Source: an uncultured Thiotrichaceae bacterium (GTDB lineage: Bacteria > Pseudomonadota > Gammaproteobacteria > Thiotrichales > Thiotrichaceae). From it: a stretch of DNA of 39,493 bases. How positions within the stretch are numbered: the stretch's first letter is position 1; every line of letters begins with the position of its first letter. The stretch covers positions 4,093-43,585 of the forward strand of contig CACVAY010000084.1 of assembly GCA_902727985.1 (NCBI GenBank), written 5' to 3'. The notes beneath the pieces were generated by a model, which made no database searches, was not told the DNA's origin, and saw only the letters and a list, made by a program, of their open reading frames with translations. Positions 8,834 through 16,878 of the stretch are shown piece by piece. Made by a program: the position numbers and the translations under genes.

Positions 8834-11650
8834 CTACCCCGTATTACGCATACCTGCCGCAATGGCGTTAATCGTCCTTAACAAACCATGCAAATGCGGA
8901 GACTCTACCTTATCTGTACCTTCGATATATTTTCGATGACGCTCCAAGAAGGTAATCTGGATATGATTTAGAGGATCAAGATTGGGGTCACGGCGAGCAA
9001 GCGAATACTGTAAGAATGGCGTTTCTTCCATCAACGTATCTAACTCGGTGACATTTAACACTTCACTCACCGTCAATTCATACTCAACACGAATTTTCTC
9101 GTAAATCGACATGGCTTGTTCGAGGTTCGGTGATTTCGCCGCATATTCTTTTGCAATATCCATTTGCGCTTTAAACAAAGCCATCTGCACATTACTCATT
9201 AAGGCATTGAAAAACGGCCATTGCTTATTCATCGTTTTCAGCAAGACATCCCCGTTCTCTTCGCGATAGGCCCTCAGCGCCGAACCAATACCATACCAAG
9301 CAGGAAGTGTGTGACGAGCTTGCGCCCATCCAAAAACCCATGGAATCGCACGAATAGAATATTTAGATCGATCTGCCTGCTTACGATGCGAAGGACGAGA
9401 ACCAATATTCAATAAACCAATTTCCTGAACAGGCGTGACATCATAGAAATAATCAAGGAAACCTTCCGTAAATTCCGTTAACTGACGATAGCTGTCTTCA
9501 CCTGTTTTCGTTAATACTGCCATTGCCTCACGGAACTCTGCCTTTGAATGGCCTTTTTTCTTCACGACCCCTGTACTCGCTTTCATGAGGCCAGTCATGC
9601 CTACGGCTAATTCATAGGTAGCAGTTTCTAAGTTACTGTATTTGTATGAAAGCACTTCACCCTGTTCAGTGAACTTGATTTGACCTTGTACCGTATCAGC
9701 AGGTTGCGAAAGAATCGCACGATGTGTAGGACCACCACCTCGACCGACCGTACCACCACGACCATGGAATAAGCGACACTTAACACCAAATTTATCGGTT
9801 AATTCAATGACTTCATTTTGTGCTTGGTAAAGGCTCCATTGAGAAGCCAAGGTTCCCCCATCTTTACAAGAATCAGAATATCCCAACATCACTTCTTGCA
9901 GATTACCGGCTGCTTCTAGAAGCCCCTTATAAACCGGGTTCTCTAACAAATGATTTAGCACTTGAGAGATATGTTGTAAATCTTCGATCGTCTCGAAAAG
10001 GGGTGAGATTTTGATATGACAAAAGTATTTACCTTCTGCATCTCTACCCGCCAGCCCTGCCAGTCTCGCTAAGAACATCACTTCAAGAATATGACTCGCC
10101 TGATGCGTCATAGAAATAACGTAAGTACCGAACACTGAGGTATCCGCTTCTTTACGCATTTCCACCATCACATCAAACACCTCCATGATTTCCACGGCAC
10201 GCTCTGTTAGGTACGCAGTATTTGGATTGGGTAATTTTTCTTTCGTAATAAACTGCGTTAACAGCTCAACACGCTCACTTTCTTCAAGTCCATGGTAATC
10301 CACTTCAGGTGCTAGCTGTTCAAAGACTTCAGACACTGTATTTGTATGTTCTGTTGATTCTTGGCGAATATCTAACTGATATAAACCAAAACCCAACGTT
10401 TCAAGCAAACGCATCAAATCTTTCAATTTTCTATCAGCAATAAGCTGATCATTGTGAGAGATCAGTGATTCACGGATCAACAACAAATCCCCCATAAACT
10501 CACTAACATCGGTATAGGCAGCGGGATCTCTGATCACAGACTTGCCTGATAAACGCTTTGTGACTTCTTTCTGTAGTTGCCCCAAACGATAACGCATAAT
10601 CGCTAACATTCTACGATATGGCTCGGTTTCATATAAAAACTGACGACTTTTGAAAACTCGAACGGCAAATCGTTCGTTATAGCTATCCAAACGTGTCGAT
10701 AGATTATCGTGAATAGTAACCAAATCATGATGATGACAGATAGAGGCCGTTAAACTTTTAACACGACGAGAATACTCGCCAAGCACCTCACGCATGTGTA
10801 AACGAATCGCACGACGTGTCACATCAGAGGTTACAAAAGGGTTTCCATCGCGATCGCCACCGATCCATGAGCCAAAGCGTAAGCTGCTTGGCATAATGAT
10901 TTCATCGTCCGGGTAAACTTTGCGTAACGCTCTCTCAGCATAACGATATAGCAATGGGATAGCTTGAAATAGACTTGCACGAAAATAGTACAGGCCATAG
11001 CTAACCTCATCTTCAACACTTGGCTTCGCATTTCTGACTTCGTTAGTACGCCATAAAAGCTGTATTTCTGACTTAACACGACGCCAAAGAGCCTGTTCCT
11101 CTTCACCGATTAAGCCCTCATCGTAAAAGCCATCTAACAATAAAAAGATACGACGCTGAAGATCCATGATGGTACGGCGACGTGCTTCGGTGGGATGGGC
11201 GGTAAATACTGGTTCATACATCATCTCATTGACAATGTCTTGCACGTCTTTAGCCGAATAGCCTTCTTCTTTTAATTCCTGCACCGTGCGCAAGAACGAG
11301 CCCTCCCAAAGACTATCACCATTGCTTTGTCGATATGCAAAACGACGTTGGCGATGTAGGAAGTCTTCCTCAACAAGATTCGTAATGACATAAAATACAT
11401 TAAACGCCCGAATCACTTTCTCAAGGGTAGCATCATCCAAAGTATCGATAGTGCTCATTAATTCACTGCGTGTAGCATCGTCGTTCTCACGACGTAGGCC
11501 GACATAGCCTTTTCGTAACTTTTCTACAATTTGATAAAGCTTTTCGCCTTCTTGCTCGCGAAGCACTTCCCCTAACAGACCACCAACCCCACGAACTTTT
11601 TCTTGAAGAGTATCGATATCAAATATATTTTTTTCTGATTTATCAGACAT
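8834..11650 (-). CDS. ppc: Phosphoenolpyruvate carboxylase
   Basis: This cytoplasmic enzyme adds bicarbonate to phosphoenolpyruvate to make oxaloacetate and replenishes the TCA cycle. The 938-residue protein is somewhat longer than E. coli Ppc (883), mainly through a longer N-terminal region. Signature sequences: FTAHPTEARRRTI with the catalytic His (H152), GSWIGGDRDGNPFVT, GYSDSCKDGG with its conserved Lys, FHGRGGTVGRGGGPTHR, and the conserved C-terminal end AAGMRNTG, which closes the active and inhibitor sites. No ribosome-binding site is obvious before the ATG at 11650. Upstream at 11713-11732 lies a perfect tandem repeat of ACGGTATTTT. The gene stands alone. In a methylotroph such an enzyme would also serve one-carbon assimilation, but that is inference. 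Confidence 0.97.
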   Translation of the reverse strand: MSDKSEKNIFDIDTLQEKVRGVGGLLGEVLREQEGEKLYQIVEKLRKGYVGLRRENDDATRSELMSTIDTLDDATLEKVIRAFNVFYVITNLVEEDFLHRQRRFAYRQSNGDSLWEGSFLRTVQELKEEGYSAKDVQDIVNEMMYEPVFTAHPTEARRRTIMDLQRRIFLLLDGFYDEGLIGEEEQALWRRVKSEIQLLWRTNEVRNAKPSVEDEVSYGLYYFRASLFQAIPLLYRYAERALRKVYPDDEIIMPSSLRFGSWIGGDRDGNPFVTSDVTRRAIRLHMREVLGEYSRRVKSLTASICHHHDLVTIHDNLSTRLDSYNERFAVRVFKSRQFLYETEPYRRMLAIMRYRLGQLQKEVTKRLSGKSVIRDPAAYTDVSEFMGDLLLIRESLISHNDQLIADRKLKDLMRLLETLGFGLYQLDIRQESTEHTNTVSEVFEQLAPEVDYHGLEESERVELLTQFITKEKLPNPNTAYLTERAVEIMEVFDVMVEMRKEADTSVFGTYVISMTHQASHILEVMFLARLAGLAGRDAEGKYFCHIKISPLFETIEDLQHISQVLNHLLENPVYKGLLEAAGNLQEVMLGYSDSCKDGGTLASQWSLYQAQNEVIELTDKFGVKCRLFHGRGGTVGRGGGPTHRAILSQPADTVQGQIKFTEQGEVLSYKYSNLETATYELAVGMTGLMKASTGVVKKKGHSKAEFREAMAVLTKTGEDSYRQLTEFTEGFLDYFYDVTPVQEIGLLNIGSRPSHRKQADRSKYSIRAIPWVFGWAQARHTLPAWYGIGSALRAYREENGDVLLKTMNKQWPFFNALMSNVQMALFKAQMDIAKEYAAKSPNLEQAMSIYEKIRVEYELTVSEVLNVTELDTLMEETPFLQYSLARRDPNLDPLNHIQITFLERHRKYIEGTDKVESPHLHGLLRTINAIAAGMRNTG

Positions 11651-12081
11651 ATGGCTACAAACTCAGATCATTAGAAAATACCAATACACATTGCATTGTA
11701 TTCATCCCTAAAACGGTATTTTACGGTATTTTCTGGTAAAGGATTGATGGACGGATGGATTTAGAGTTTTCGCTATCAGCTAGCAACCCAAGACTAACCG
11801 GGTTCACCATTTCTTGATTTAAAAAAACATCATATAAGCCAACATAAACTTTGATACTAATAAACCAGTAAGATAAGTCAAGAATAAAGGTTATAAAATC
11901 GCTGCTTGCCCTGTGTGGCAAGCCGCATACTATACATAAACGAACATAAGCATGGTATGTGCCCACACAGGGTAACTGGGAGATGGAAAAATGGCTATGT
12001 TTATATTGATATTGATAAAGCCCTATTTCTCAGAAAAATAAAATCATTCACAAGGCACTATATGAGAATTGTAGCTACTAG
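11651..12081. other. Intergenic region, ppc upstream / fnr downstream
   Basis: No convincing gene is present in these 431 bases. They hold the ppc promoter region, a tandem 10-bp repeat (ACGGTATTTT at 11713-11722 and 11723-11732), and a long inverted repeat at 11909-11972 listed separately. The short ORFs found here have no similarity I can recognise and no ribosome-binding site. Confidence 0.6.
11909..11972. repeat. Long-stem inverted repeat downstream of fnr
   Basis: CCCTGTGTGG (11909-11918) pairs perfectly with CCACACAGGG (11963-11972). Inside, GCATAC pairs with GTATGT/GC after a small bulge. It may end the fnr transcript (minus strand), but no U-tract follows, so it could instead be a structured RNA or a protein-binding site. 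Confidence 0.5.
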
Positions 12082-12831
12082 CTACTCAGCAGCCACACAA
12101 ATATCATGCGCCATGTTAATCAGACCTTCTATACTGAAGATGGTGATTTCACGACGGTTAAATTTGAGAATACTCTGCTTTTCCATTTTTGCAATGGTAC
12201 GGCTAAGTGTTTCAGGCGCCATGCCTAAATAATTAGCTAAATCATTCCTTGGCATCGGTAAGTTGAACTCAGTACTTGAAAACCCACGCGATTTGAAATA
12301 GCAAGACATACGTAAAATATAGGTTGCCAAACGCTCATCTGTCTGCATTTGACCTAGTGTTAATGCCAAAGCCTGACTGCGATTTATCTCAGATCCTACT
12401 TGTTGCATCATGATTTTACGCAAACTCGGCATAATCTGACAAAGCGACTCAAAATTTTCAATGGGCAATTCAAGAAGCAGACTATCTTCCATGGCAACCG
12501 CATCGCTGGTATGACGATCAGTCGCAAAGCCATCAAGGCCCAACAAGTCACCTGCCATGTGAAAACCTAATACCTGAGTTTGTCCTTGTGTACTAGAAAA
12601 AGAGGTTTTGATACTACCCGCTTTAATCGCATATAAAGACGTTAAAGGCTGTGTACGTTGATACAGCTTTTGCTTTCTGGTGACCTTTACCGTCTTATGT
12701 GCTGACTCCTCAAAGCTCTTCATTTCTTCAGCATCCAAACCACGAGGAAAACAAATTTTTTGCAGATTACATTTTTGAGGAGTTTCGCCCATGGATTGGT
12801 TCTCTTGAGATTCTAATAATATTAAACACAC
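12082..12831 (-). CDS. FNR/CRP-family transcriptional regulator with atypical cysteines
   Basis: The 249-residue protein aligns with E. coli FNR along its whole length: a cyclic-nucleotide-like fold (SLYAIKAGSIK, GFHMAGDLLGLD), a dimer helix and a C-terminal helix-turn-helix. The recognition helix contains PETLSR, with E207, S210 and R211 at the FNR positions that read TTGAT half-sites. FNR senses oxygen through a 4Fe-4S cluster on C20, C23, C29 and C122. Here only two have clear counterparts (C21 and C27). C20 becomes P18 and C122 becomes L120. Other cysteines are C2, C131 and C177. The oxygen-sensing mechanism may therefore differ, with C131 a possible substitute ligand. A near-perfect FNR box at 12853-12866 suggests autoregulation, and a perfect one precedes ccoN. 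Met14 is an alternative start. Family call firm; sensing mode uncertain. Confidence 0.9.
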   Translation of the reverse strand: MCLILLESQENQSMGETPQKCNLQKICFPRGLDAEEMKSFEESAHKTVKVTRKQKLYQRTQPLTSLYAIKAGSIKTSFSSTQGQTQVLGFHMAGDLLGLDGFATDRHTSDAVAMEDSLLLELPIENFESLCQIMPSLRKIMMQQVGSEINRSQALALTLGQMQTDERLATYILRMSCYFKSRGFSSTEFNLPMPRNDLANYLGMAPETLSRTIAKMEKQSILKFNRREITIFSIEGLINMAHDICVAAE

Positions 12832-12852
12832 TTTTCAGCATCGCCTAGACTA

Positions 12853-12866
12853 TTGATTTAAATCAT
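12853..12866. promoter_or_regulatory. FNR box upstream of fnr-like gene
   Basis: TTGATTTAAATCAT matches TTGAT-N4-ATCAA at nine of ten positions. It ends 22 bases before the fnr-like start codon, a position that would overlap the core promoter or transcript start and suits autorepression. Confidence 0.65.
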
Positions 12867-13063
12867 AGAAATCAAGAGATAAAATCCAAATATCTTACCT
12901 TTGCAAGCCTATTGATCTAACAGAAACACCTTCTTTAAAACCAAATGCGCATATTCATCCCCTGTTAATTACTTACTCAGCTAGACTTAACTCGCTCATT
13001 TTCAGTTAATTATTTTATTTCAGAGATTAAAGTGAGGTTCAGAACCAGTAGCCTATTATGCAT

Positions 13064-13165
13064 CTCATGACACTCACCGGGCTTGACTTCGGTTACTAGA
13101 TAGCACAACAACAATAACGATTTCTATGAGTGTCAGTTTAAACGGACTTAGGTCCGTTTTTTTTT
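13064..13165 (+). ncRNA. Candidate trans-acting small RNA with own terminator
   Basis: A -10-like TATTAT lies at 13054-13059, about seven bases before the proposed start. TGACACTCA (13068-13076) and TGAGTGTCA (13127-13135) pair over nine bases and enclose an internal small hairpin and an unpaired ACAACAACAATAAC stretch. Immediately after comes a strong rho-independent terminator: AAACGGAC-TTAG-GTCCGTTT plus nine T. No ORF with a ribosome-binding site lies inside. The layout (closing stem, open A/C-rich target-like region, terminator) is typical of an sRNA of about 100 nt. The -35 region is poor, so the promoter may need an activator. I recognise no named sRNA family. Confidence 0.6.
13140..13165 (+). 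terminator. Rho-independent terminator of candidate sRNA
   Basis: An AAACGGAC/GTCCGTTT stem with a TTAG loop is followed by nine consecutive T on the plus strand. The only upstream gene, at 12831, points away, so the terminator must end a transcript starting inside this gap. Confidence 0.9.
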
Positions 13166-13331
13166 ACCCTAAAAATAAGGACATGATAAATATCAAATCG
13201 GATTAATGCCAAACAATATCGACTATTCAGCATAGCAAACCATCAATCAACAGGGTGAAACTTTGGGACATGTCATTTATCCAGTATTCGGGGTAACATT
13301 AAGACTTACAGCAAAACATGAAGAATAAACT

Positions 13332-14084
13332 ATGAGCTCTCGCAAAGGTGTCTATCTCCTTCCCAACCTACTTACCACTGGTGCATTGTTCTGTGGTTTT
13401 TATGCCATCCTCGCAGCCATTAACTCAAATTTTGAGATTTCAGCCATTGCCATTTTTGTAGCAATGATTTTGGATGGTTTAGATGGGCGTGTCGCGCGTA
13501 TGATCAACGCTCAAAGTGAATTCGGGGCAGAATATGATAGCTTATCAGACCTCGTCTCTTTTGGACTCGCACCTGCGTTAATTGTGTATCTTTGGGCATT
13601 AGTCCATATGAAAGAAGTCAGTATTGCTTGGGGCAAGCTGGGCTGGATGGCTGCCTTTATCTATGTAGCTTGTGCAGCGATCCGACTGGCCCGTTTTAAC
13701 GTGCAGTCAGATAGTCTTGATAAACGCTTTTTCATAGGTCTACCTAGCCCAGCCGCTGCTGCGGTGATGGTCGGCATGGTTTGGGTTTTTCATGACCTTG
13801 ATGTACAAGGAAGTATCATACAAATACCAGCACTGATAGCAACCGTCGGCATCGGCCTATTAATGGTCAGTAACATTAAATTCCGCAGCTTCAAAGACTT
13901 TGATATCAAAAACAAGGTACCTCATGCTGCGGTGCTGGTAATGGTATTGATTTTTGCCCTGACTGCGATTGATCCACCTAAAGTATTATTTCTCGTTTTT
14001 GCCGCATACACCCTGTCTGGCCCTATCCATTGGCTCTGGAAAAAAAGCAAACCATCTAAAGTCTTAACTGATGACAATCAATAA
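13332..14084 (+). CDS. pssA: CDP-diacylglycerol--serine O-phosphatidyltransferase
   Basis: This integral membrane enzyme makes phosphatidylserine, the precursor of phosphatidylethanolamine, from CDP-diacylglycerol and serine. The 250-residue protein shows the CDP-alcohol phosphatidyltransferase motif in full: D51-G52-x2-A55-R56-x8-G65-x3-D69-x3-D73. Several hydrophobic membrane segments follow (for example about 15-45, 78-95, 130-160 and 195-235). It starts MSSRKGVYLLPNLLTT, the usual start for the multi-pass type II enzyme. The ribosome-binding site is weak; a five-codon ORF upstream overlaps the start as ATGA. The neighbourhood pssA then leuA is common in proteobacteria, here with a phosphatase gene inserted between them. 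Confidence 0.95.
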   Translation: MSSRKGVYLLPNLLTTGALFCGFYAILAAINSNFEISAIAIFVAMILDGLDGRVARMINAQSEFGAEYDSLSDLVSFGLAPALIVYLWALVHMKEVSIAWGKLGWMAAFIYVACAAIRLARFNVQSDSLDKRFFIGLPSPAAAAVMVGMVWVFHDLDVQGSIIQIPALIATVGIGLLMVSNIKFRSFKDFDIKNKVPHAAVLVMVLIFALTAIDPPKVLFLVFAAYTLSGPIHWLWKKSKPSKVLTDDNQ

Positions 14085-14104
14085 ACAAAAAGAAACAGAG
14101 ATTC

Positions 14105-14134
14105 TTGTGAATAAAACGACAAAGAGAGTATAAT
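14105..14134 (+). promoter_or_regulatory. Sigma-70 promoter of the phosphatase gene
   Basis: TTGTGA (14105-14110) and a perfect TATAAT (14129-14134) are separated by 18 bases. The start would be near 14141, directly ahead of a ten-codon leader ORF (ATG at 14146) whose TGA overlaps the ATG of the phosphatase gene. Confidence 0.65.
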
Positions 14135-14174
14135 TATATCGAAGGATGACTAAATCCAATGGCTTGCAAATAAA

Positions 14175-14951
14175 ATGACCTCCCAAACATCATCGCTGAA
14201 TCACAGCCCTGCAGTCCTGCGACTTGAAGAAAATCAGGTAGGTAGGGACTTCGTAGTGGGTGATATCCACGGCATGTTTAGTACGCTGGATCAATTACTT
14301 AGAGATATCAATTTCGCCCCTGATTCTGATCGACTTATTTCAGTTGGTGACTTGATTGATCGCGGAAACGAATCAACACGCGCCTTAGAGTTTATTGCCA
14401 AACCATGGTTTTACAGCATCATGGGCAACCATGAAAGTATGCTACTTAAATCCTTTGAAGACAGTCTGACCTATAAAAACTGGACAGAGCAAAACGGCGG
14501 AGAATGGTGGCCAGCAGTCGATAAAAGTACAAAACAACAAATGCGCGAAGCTTTTTCTGTTCTTCCCTACGCAATTGAGATAGCCACTGCAAAAGGGAAA
14601 ATCGGGGTTGTACACGCAGGAGTCACAACCCGTACACATTGGGATACTTTTGTGGAAAAACTCGAAACCGACGAGCATGTCCGAGATTATGCATTATGGA
14701 CACGTTCACATTATGATCGTTTTAATGCCGTTGGCAATGCAGAGACTATTGCTGGCGTAAAATATGTCATTGTGGGACACACTCCCACCCAAGAACCCAT
14801 TCAAGCCGGAAACATTCGCTATATTGATACTGGTGCTGTCTACAATCTGAAGAGACTAGGAAACCTTACCGCACTACAAATTCATCCAACCCTTGAGTAT
14901 TTTTCTTGTGCCGCGCATTCCAGGAAAAAGAAACGCTGGCTATTTGGCTAG
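14175..14951 (+). CDS. PphA-like metallophosphatase (Ser/Thr protein phosphatase type)
   Basis: The 258-residue protein belongs to the calcineurin-like phosphoesterase family, close to E. coli PphA/PrpA and lambda phosphatase. Metal-binding motifs appear in order: GDIHG (about residue 29), GDLIDRG (about 58), GNHES (about 84), then VVHAG (about 144) and VGHTP (about 198). NGGEWW and YIDTGAVYN are also PphA-like. It likely removes phosphate from phosphoproteins, using two metal ions such as manganese. A bis(5'-nucleosyl)-tetraphosphatase (ApaH) is the main alternative, but the NGGEWW segment favours PphA. The first 20 residues are an unaligned extension. The start has no free ribosome-binding site; the leader ORF overlapping it (ATGA) could couple translation. 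The last residues are basic (RKKKRWLFG). Confidence 0.85.
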   Translation: MTSQTSSLNHSPAVLRLEENQVGRDFVVGDIHGMFSTLDQLLRDINFAPDSDRLISVGDLIDRGNESTRALEFIAKPWFYSIMGNHESMLLKSFEDSLTYKNWTEQNGGEWWPAVDKSTKQQMREAFSVLPYAIEIATAKGKIGVVHAGVTTRTHWDTFVEKLETDEHVRDYALWTRSHYDRFNAVGNAETIAGVKYVIVGHTPTQEPIQAGNIRYIDTGAVYNLKRLGNLTALQIHPTLEYFSCAAHSRKKKRWLFG

Positions 14952-14985
14952 TCACCCTATCAGATAGATCGTTAGTTAATAGAGG

Positions 14986-15014
14986 TTGTACACTTCTATG
15001 CAAAAGGCTATTAT
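14986..15014 (+). promoter_or_regulatory. Candidate sigma-70 promoter in leuA leader
   Basis: TTGTAC (14986-14991) and TATTAT (15009-15014) are separated by 17 bases. A start near 15021 would put the leader ORF's second ATG (15022) at the very 5' end, making it leaderless. If instead transcription starts further upstream, the first ATG (14998) with AGAGG at 14981-14985 would be used. Confidence 0.45.
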
Positions 15015-15132
15015 CTATGGAATGATTTCTTCTACCTCAACAATTCAGTGCGATTTCTCACACGCAAAATTGCTTGCAGGTTATTTATTGCTCTCATCTT
15101 TATTACTCCTCCTGCCCCTGTGGGCAATATAA
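14998..15132 (+). CDS. leuL: Leucine-rich leader peptide upstream of leuA
   Basis: A 44-codon ORF reads through the leuA upstream region and ends at 15132. Its last 21 residues contain 11 leucines, including a run of five (two TTA, two CTC, one CTG) next to PLW. A Leu-rich short ORF ahead of leuA is the hallmark of transcription attenuation: ribosome stalling at Leu codons when leucine is short lets transcription reach leuA. The ORF may start at 15022 instead (36 codons). Downstream RNA offers competing pairings: CGAGA near 15185 can pair with either of two TCTCG copies, and CCTC/GCC with GGCGAGG. No classical U-run terminator was found, so the attenuation mechanism is not proven. The hydrophobic C-terminus could alternatively mark a small membrane peptide. 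Confidence 0.55.
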   Translation: MQKAIIYGMISSTSTIQCDFSHAKLLAGYLLLSSLLLLLPLWAI

Positions 15133-15305
15133 TTTAACCTGGCGAGGTAACACGCAATCCCATTTAGAACCCTTTATTTTTGCGACGAGACGCTAAAACG
15201 GTTAATCTCGCGCGCATATAAATATATACATACCCGTTTCTCGCTCAATCTAAAGAATCTCTACTTTATAAGCAATAGAAAGAAACATAGTTTGGAGTAA
15301 CAATC
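15133..15305 (+). promoter_or_regulatory. leuA untranslated leader with alternative pairings
   Basis: Between the leader ORF and leuA, CGAGA can pair with TCTCG in two places, and AAACGG with CCGTTT across an AT-rich ATATAAATATATAC loop. These mutually exclusive stems fit an attenuator. GGAG at 15295-15298 is the leuA ribosome-binding site. Confidence 0.4.
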
Positions 15306-16853
15306 ATGTCTAACGACCCATTAATCATTTTTGACACAACCTTGCGTGATGGCGAGCAAAGCCCTGGCGCATCAATGACTTTAGAAGAAAAAGTTCGCAT
15401 TGCGAAAATGCTAGAACAACTTCGTGTCGACGTCATTGAAGCAGGCTTTCCAGTAGCTAGCCCTGGTGATTTTAATGCCGTTAAAGCGGTGGCAGATGTC
15501 ATTAAAGACAGCAGCATTTGTGGCTTATCGCGCGCATTGGACAAAGATATAGAAGCGGCTGGCGAAGCATTGAAGAATGCCGTTGCACCCAGAATTCATA
15601 CCTTTATCGCAACCTCGCCCATTCATATGCGTGAGAAACTGAACATGCAACCTGATGATGTTGTTGAGAATGCGATTAGAGCAGTTAAAAAAGCACGCCA
15701 GTATACTGATGACGTTGAATTCTCAGCAGAAGACGCAGGCCGCTCGGAGCCTGAGTTTTTGTTCCGCATTGTAGAAGCGGCAATCAATGCTGGCGCTACA
15801 ACCATCAACATCCCTGATACTGTTGGCTATACCATGCCCCATCAATTTGGTGACTTGATTCGTCAATTGATCGAACAAGTCCCCAATTCTGACAAGGCTA
15901 TTTTCTCCACCCACTGTCATAATGACCTTGGTTTAGCGGTTGGGAACTCATTGGCTGGTGTTTTAAATGGCGCACGCCAAGTTGAATGTACGATCAATGG
16001 TCTTGGTGAACGCGCAGGTAACGCAGCACTTGAAGAAATCGTTATGGCAGTTCGTACCCGTCAGGATGTTTTCCCTTGTGATACACGTATCGATACCACA
16101 CATATTGTTCCAACCTCCCGTATGCTTTCTCGCATCACCGGCTTCCCTGTACAGCCTAACAAAGCGATTGTTGGTAAGAATGCTTTTGCCCATGAATCAG
16201 GTATTCATCAAGATGGCGTATTGAAATCACGCGAAACATACGAGATTATGCGCGCCCAAGATGTTGGCTGGTCTGACAATCAAATCGTACTTGGCAAACA
16301 TTCAGGTCGTAATGCGGTTAAAACACGCTTGAAAGAATTGGGCTTTGAATTTGAATCAGAAGTCGCGCTAAACTCTGCCTTCAAACGCTTCAAGGCTCTT
16401 GCAGACAAGAAGCACGAAGTCTTTGACGAAGACCTTTTAGTCATTGTTTCTCAAACCAGCGAGAAAGAAAAGAAAGCCATTTATTCACTGGTCTTTTCTG
16501 AGGTGTGTTCCGAAACTGGAGAAACACCAGAGGCACATGTCACAATCGAGGTTGAAGGCAAAGAAATGAATGCCAAGGCTACTGGCGGCGGCCCTGTAGA
16601 TGCCGTTTTTAAGGCGATTGAGTCTGTGGTCAATTCTAATACAGAGCTTAAATTGTATTCGGTTAACAACATCACTAGCGGCACTGACTCTCAAGGTGAA
16701 GTCACGGTGCAACTGGAACATGATGGTAAAATTGTCTATGGGCATGGTGCACATACTGATATCGTCATCGCTTCTGCAAAAGCTTATATTGATGCACTGA
16801 ACAAGCAAGCATCAGTTAATGATCGCTCGCACCCACAACACAATAGCATCTAA
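15306..16853 (+). CDS. leuA: 2-isopropylmalate synthase
   Basis: LeuA condenses acetyl-CoA with 2-oxoisovalerate, the first committed step of leucine synthesis, and is normally inhibited by leucine. The 515-residue protein is full length. The catalytic domain opens with [13 protein letters not shown] (residues 9-21); metal ligands H203 and H205 lie in [28 protein letters not shown] follows. The C-terminal part (about 390-505) is the leucine-binding regulatory domain, ending [20 protein letters not shown] sits eight bases before the ATG. It is preceded by a leucine-rich leader ORF. The other leu genes are not adjacent, and the next gene starts 25 bases after the stop. Confidence 0.97.
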   Translation: MSNDPLIIFDTTLRDGEQSPGASMTLEEKVRIAKMLEQLRVDVIEAGFPVASPGDFNAVKAVADVIKDSSICGLSRALDKDIEAAGEALKNAVAPRIHTFIATSPIHMREKLNMQPDDVVENAIRAVKKARQYTDDVEFSAEDAGRSEPEFLFRIVEAAINAGATTINIPDTVGYTMPHQFGDLIRQLIEQVPNSDKAIFSTHCHNDLGLAVGNSLAGVLNGARQVECTINGLGERAGNAALEEIVMAVRTRQDVFPCDTRIDTTHIVPTSRMLSRITGFPVQPNKAIVGKNAFAHESGIHQDGVLKSRETYEIMRAQDVGWSDNQIVLGKHSGRNAVKTRLKELGFEFESEVALNSAFKRFKALADKKHEVFDEDLLVIVSQTSEKEKKAIYSLVFSEVCSETGETPEAHVTIEVEGKEMNAKATGGGPVDAVFKAIESVVNSNTELKLYSVNNITSGTDSQGEVTVQLEHDGKIVYGHGAHTDIVIASAKAYIDALNKQASVNDRSHPQHNSI

Positions 16854-16878
16854 AACTCTGGAGACCGTAACAAGCATT

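Larger units (their letters stand above)
12832..13331. other. Intergenic region between fnr-like gene and pssA
   Basis: This 500-base gap between divergent genes holds the FNR box (12853-12866), a candidate small RNA with its own terminator (13064-13165) and the pssA upstream region. Just before pssA a five-codon ORF (ATG at 13318) ends in a TGA that overlaps the pssA ATG (ATGA). No protein gene of normal size is seen. Confidence 0.6.

Noticed and set aside
16819-16878. Earlier ATG for the uracil-DNA glycosylase
   Set aside because: It lies inside leuA and adds residues in the leuA +1 frame; the ATG at 16879 starts the psi-like peptide.
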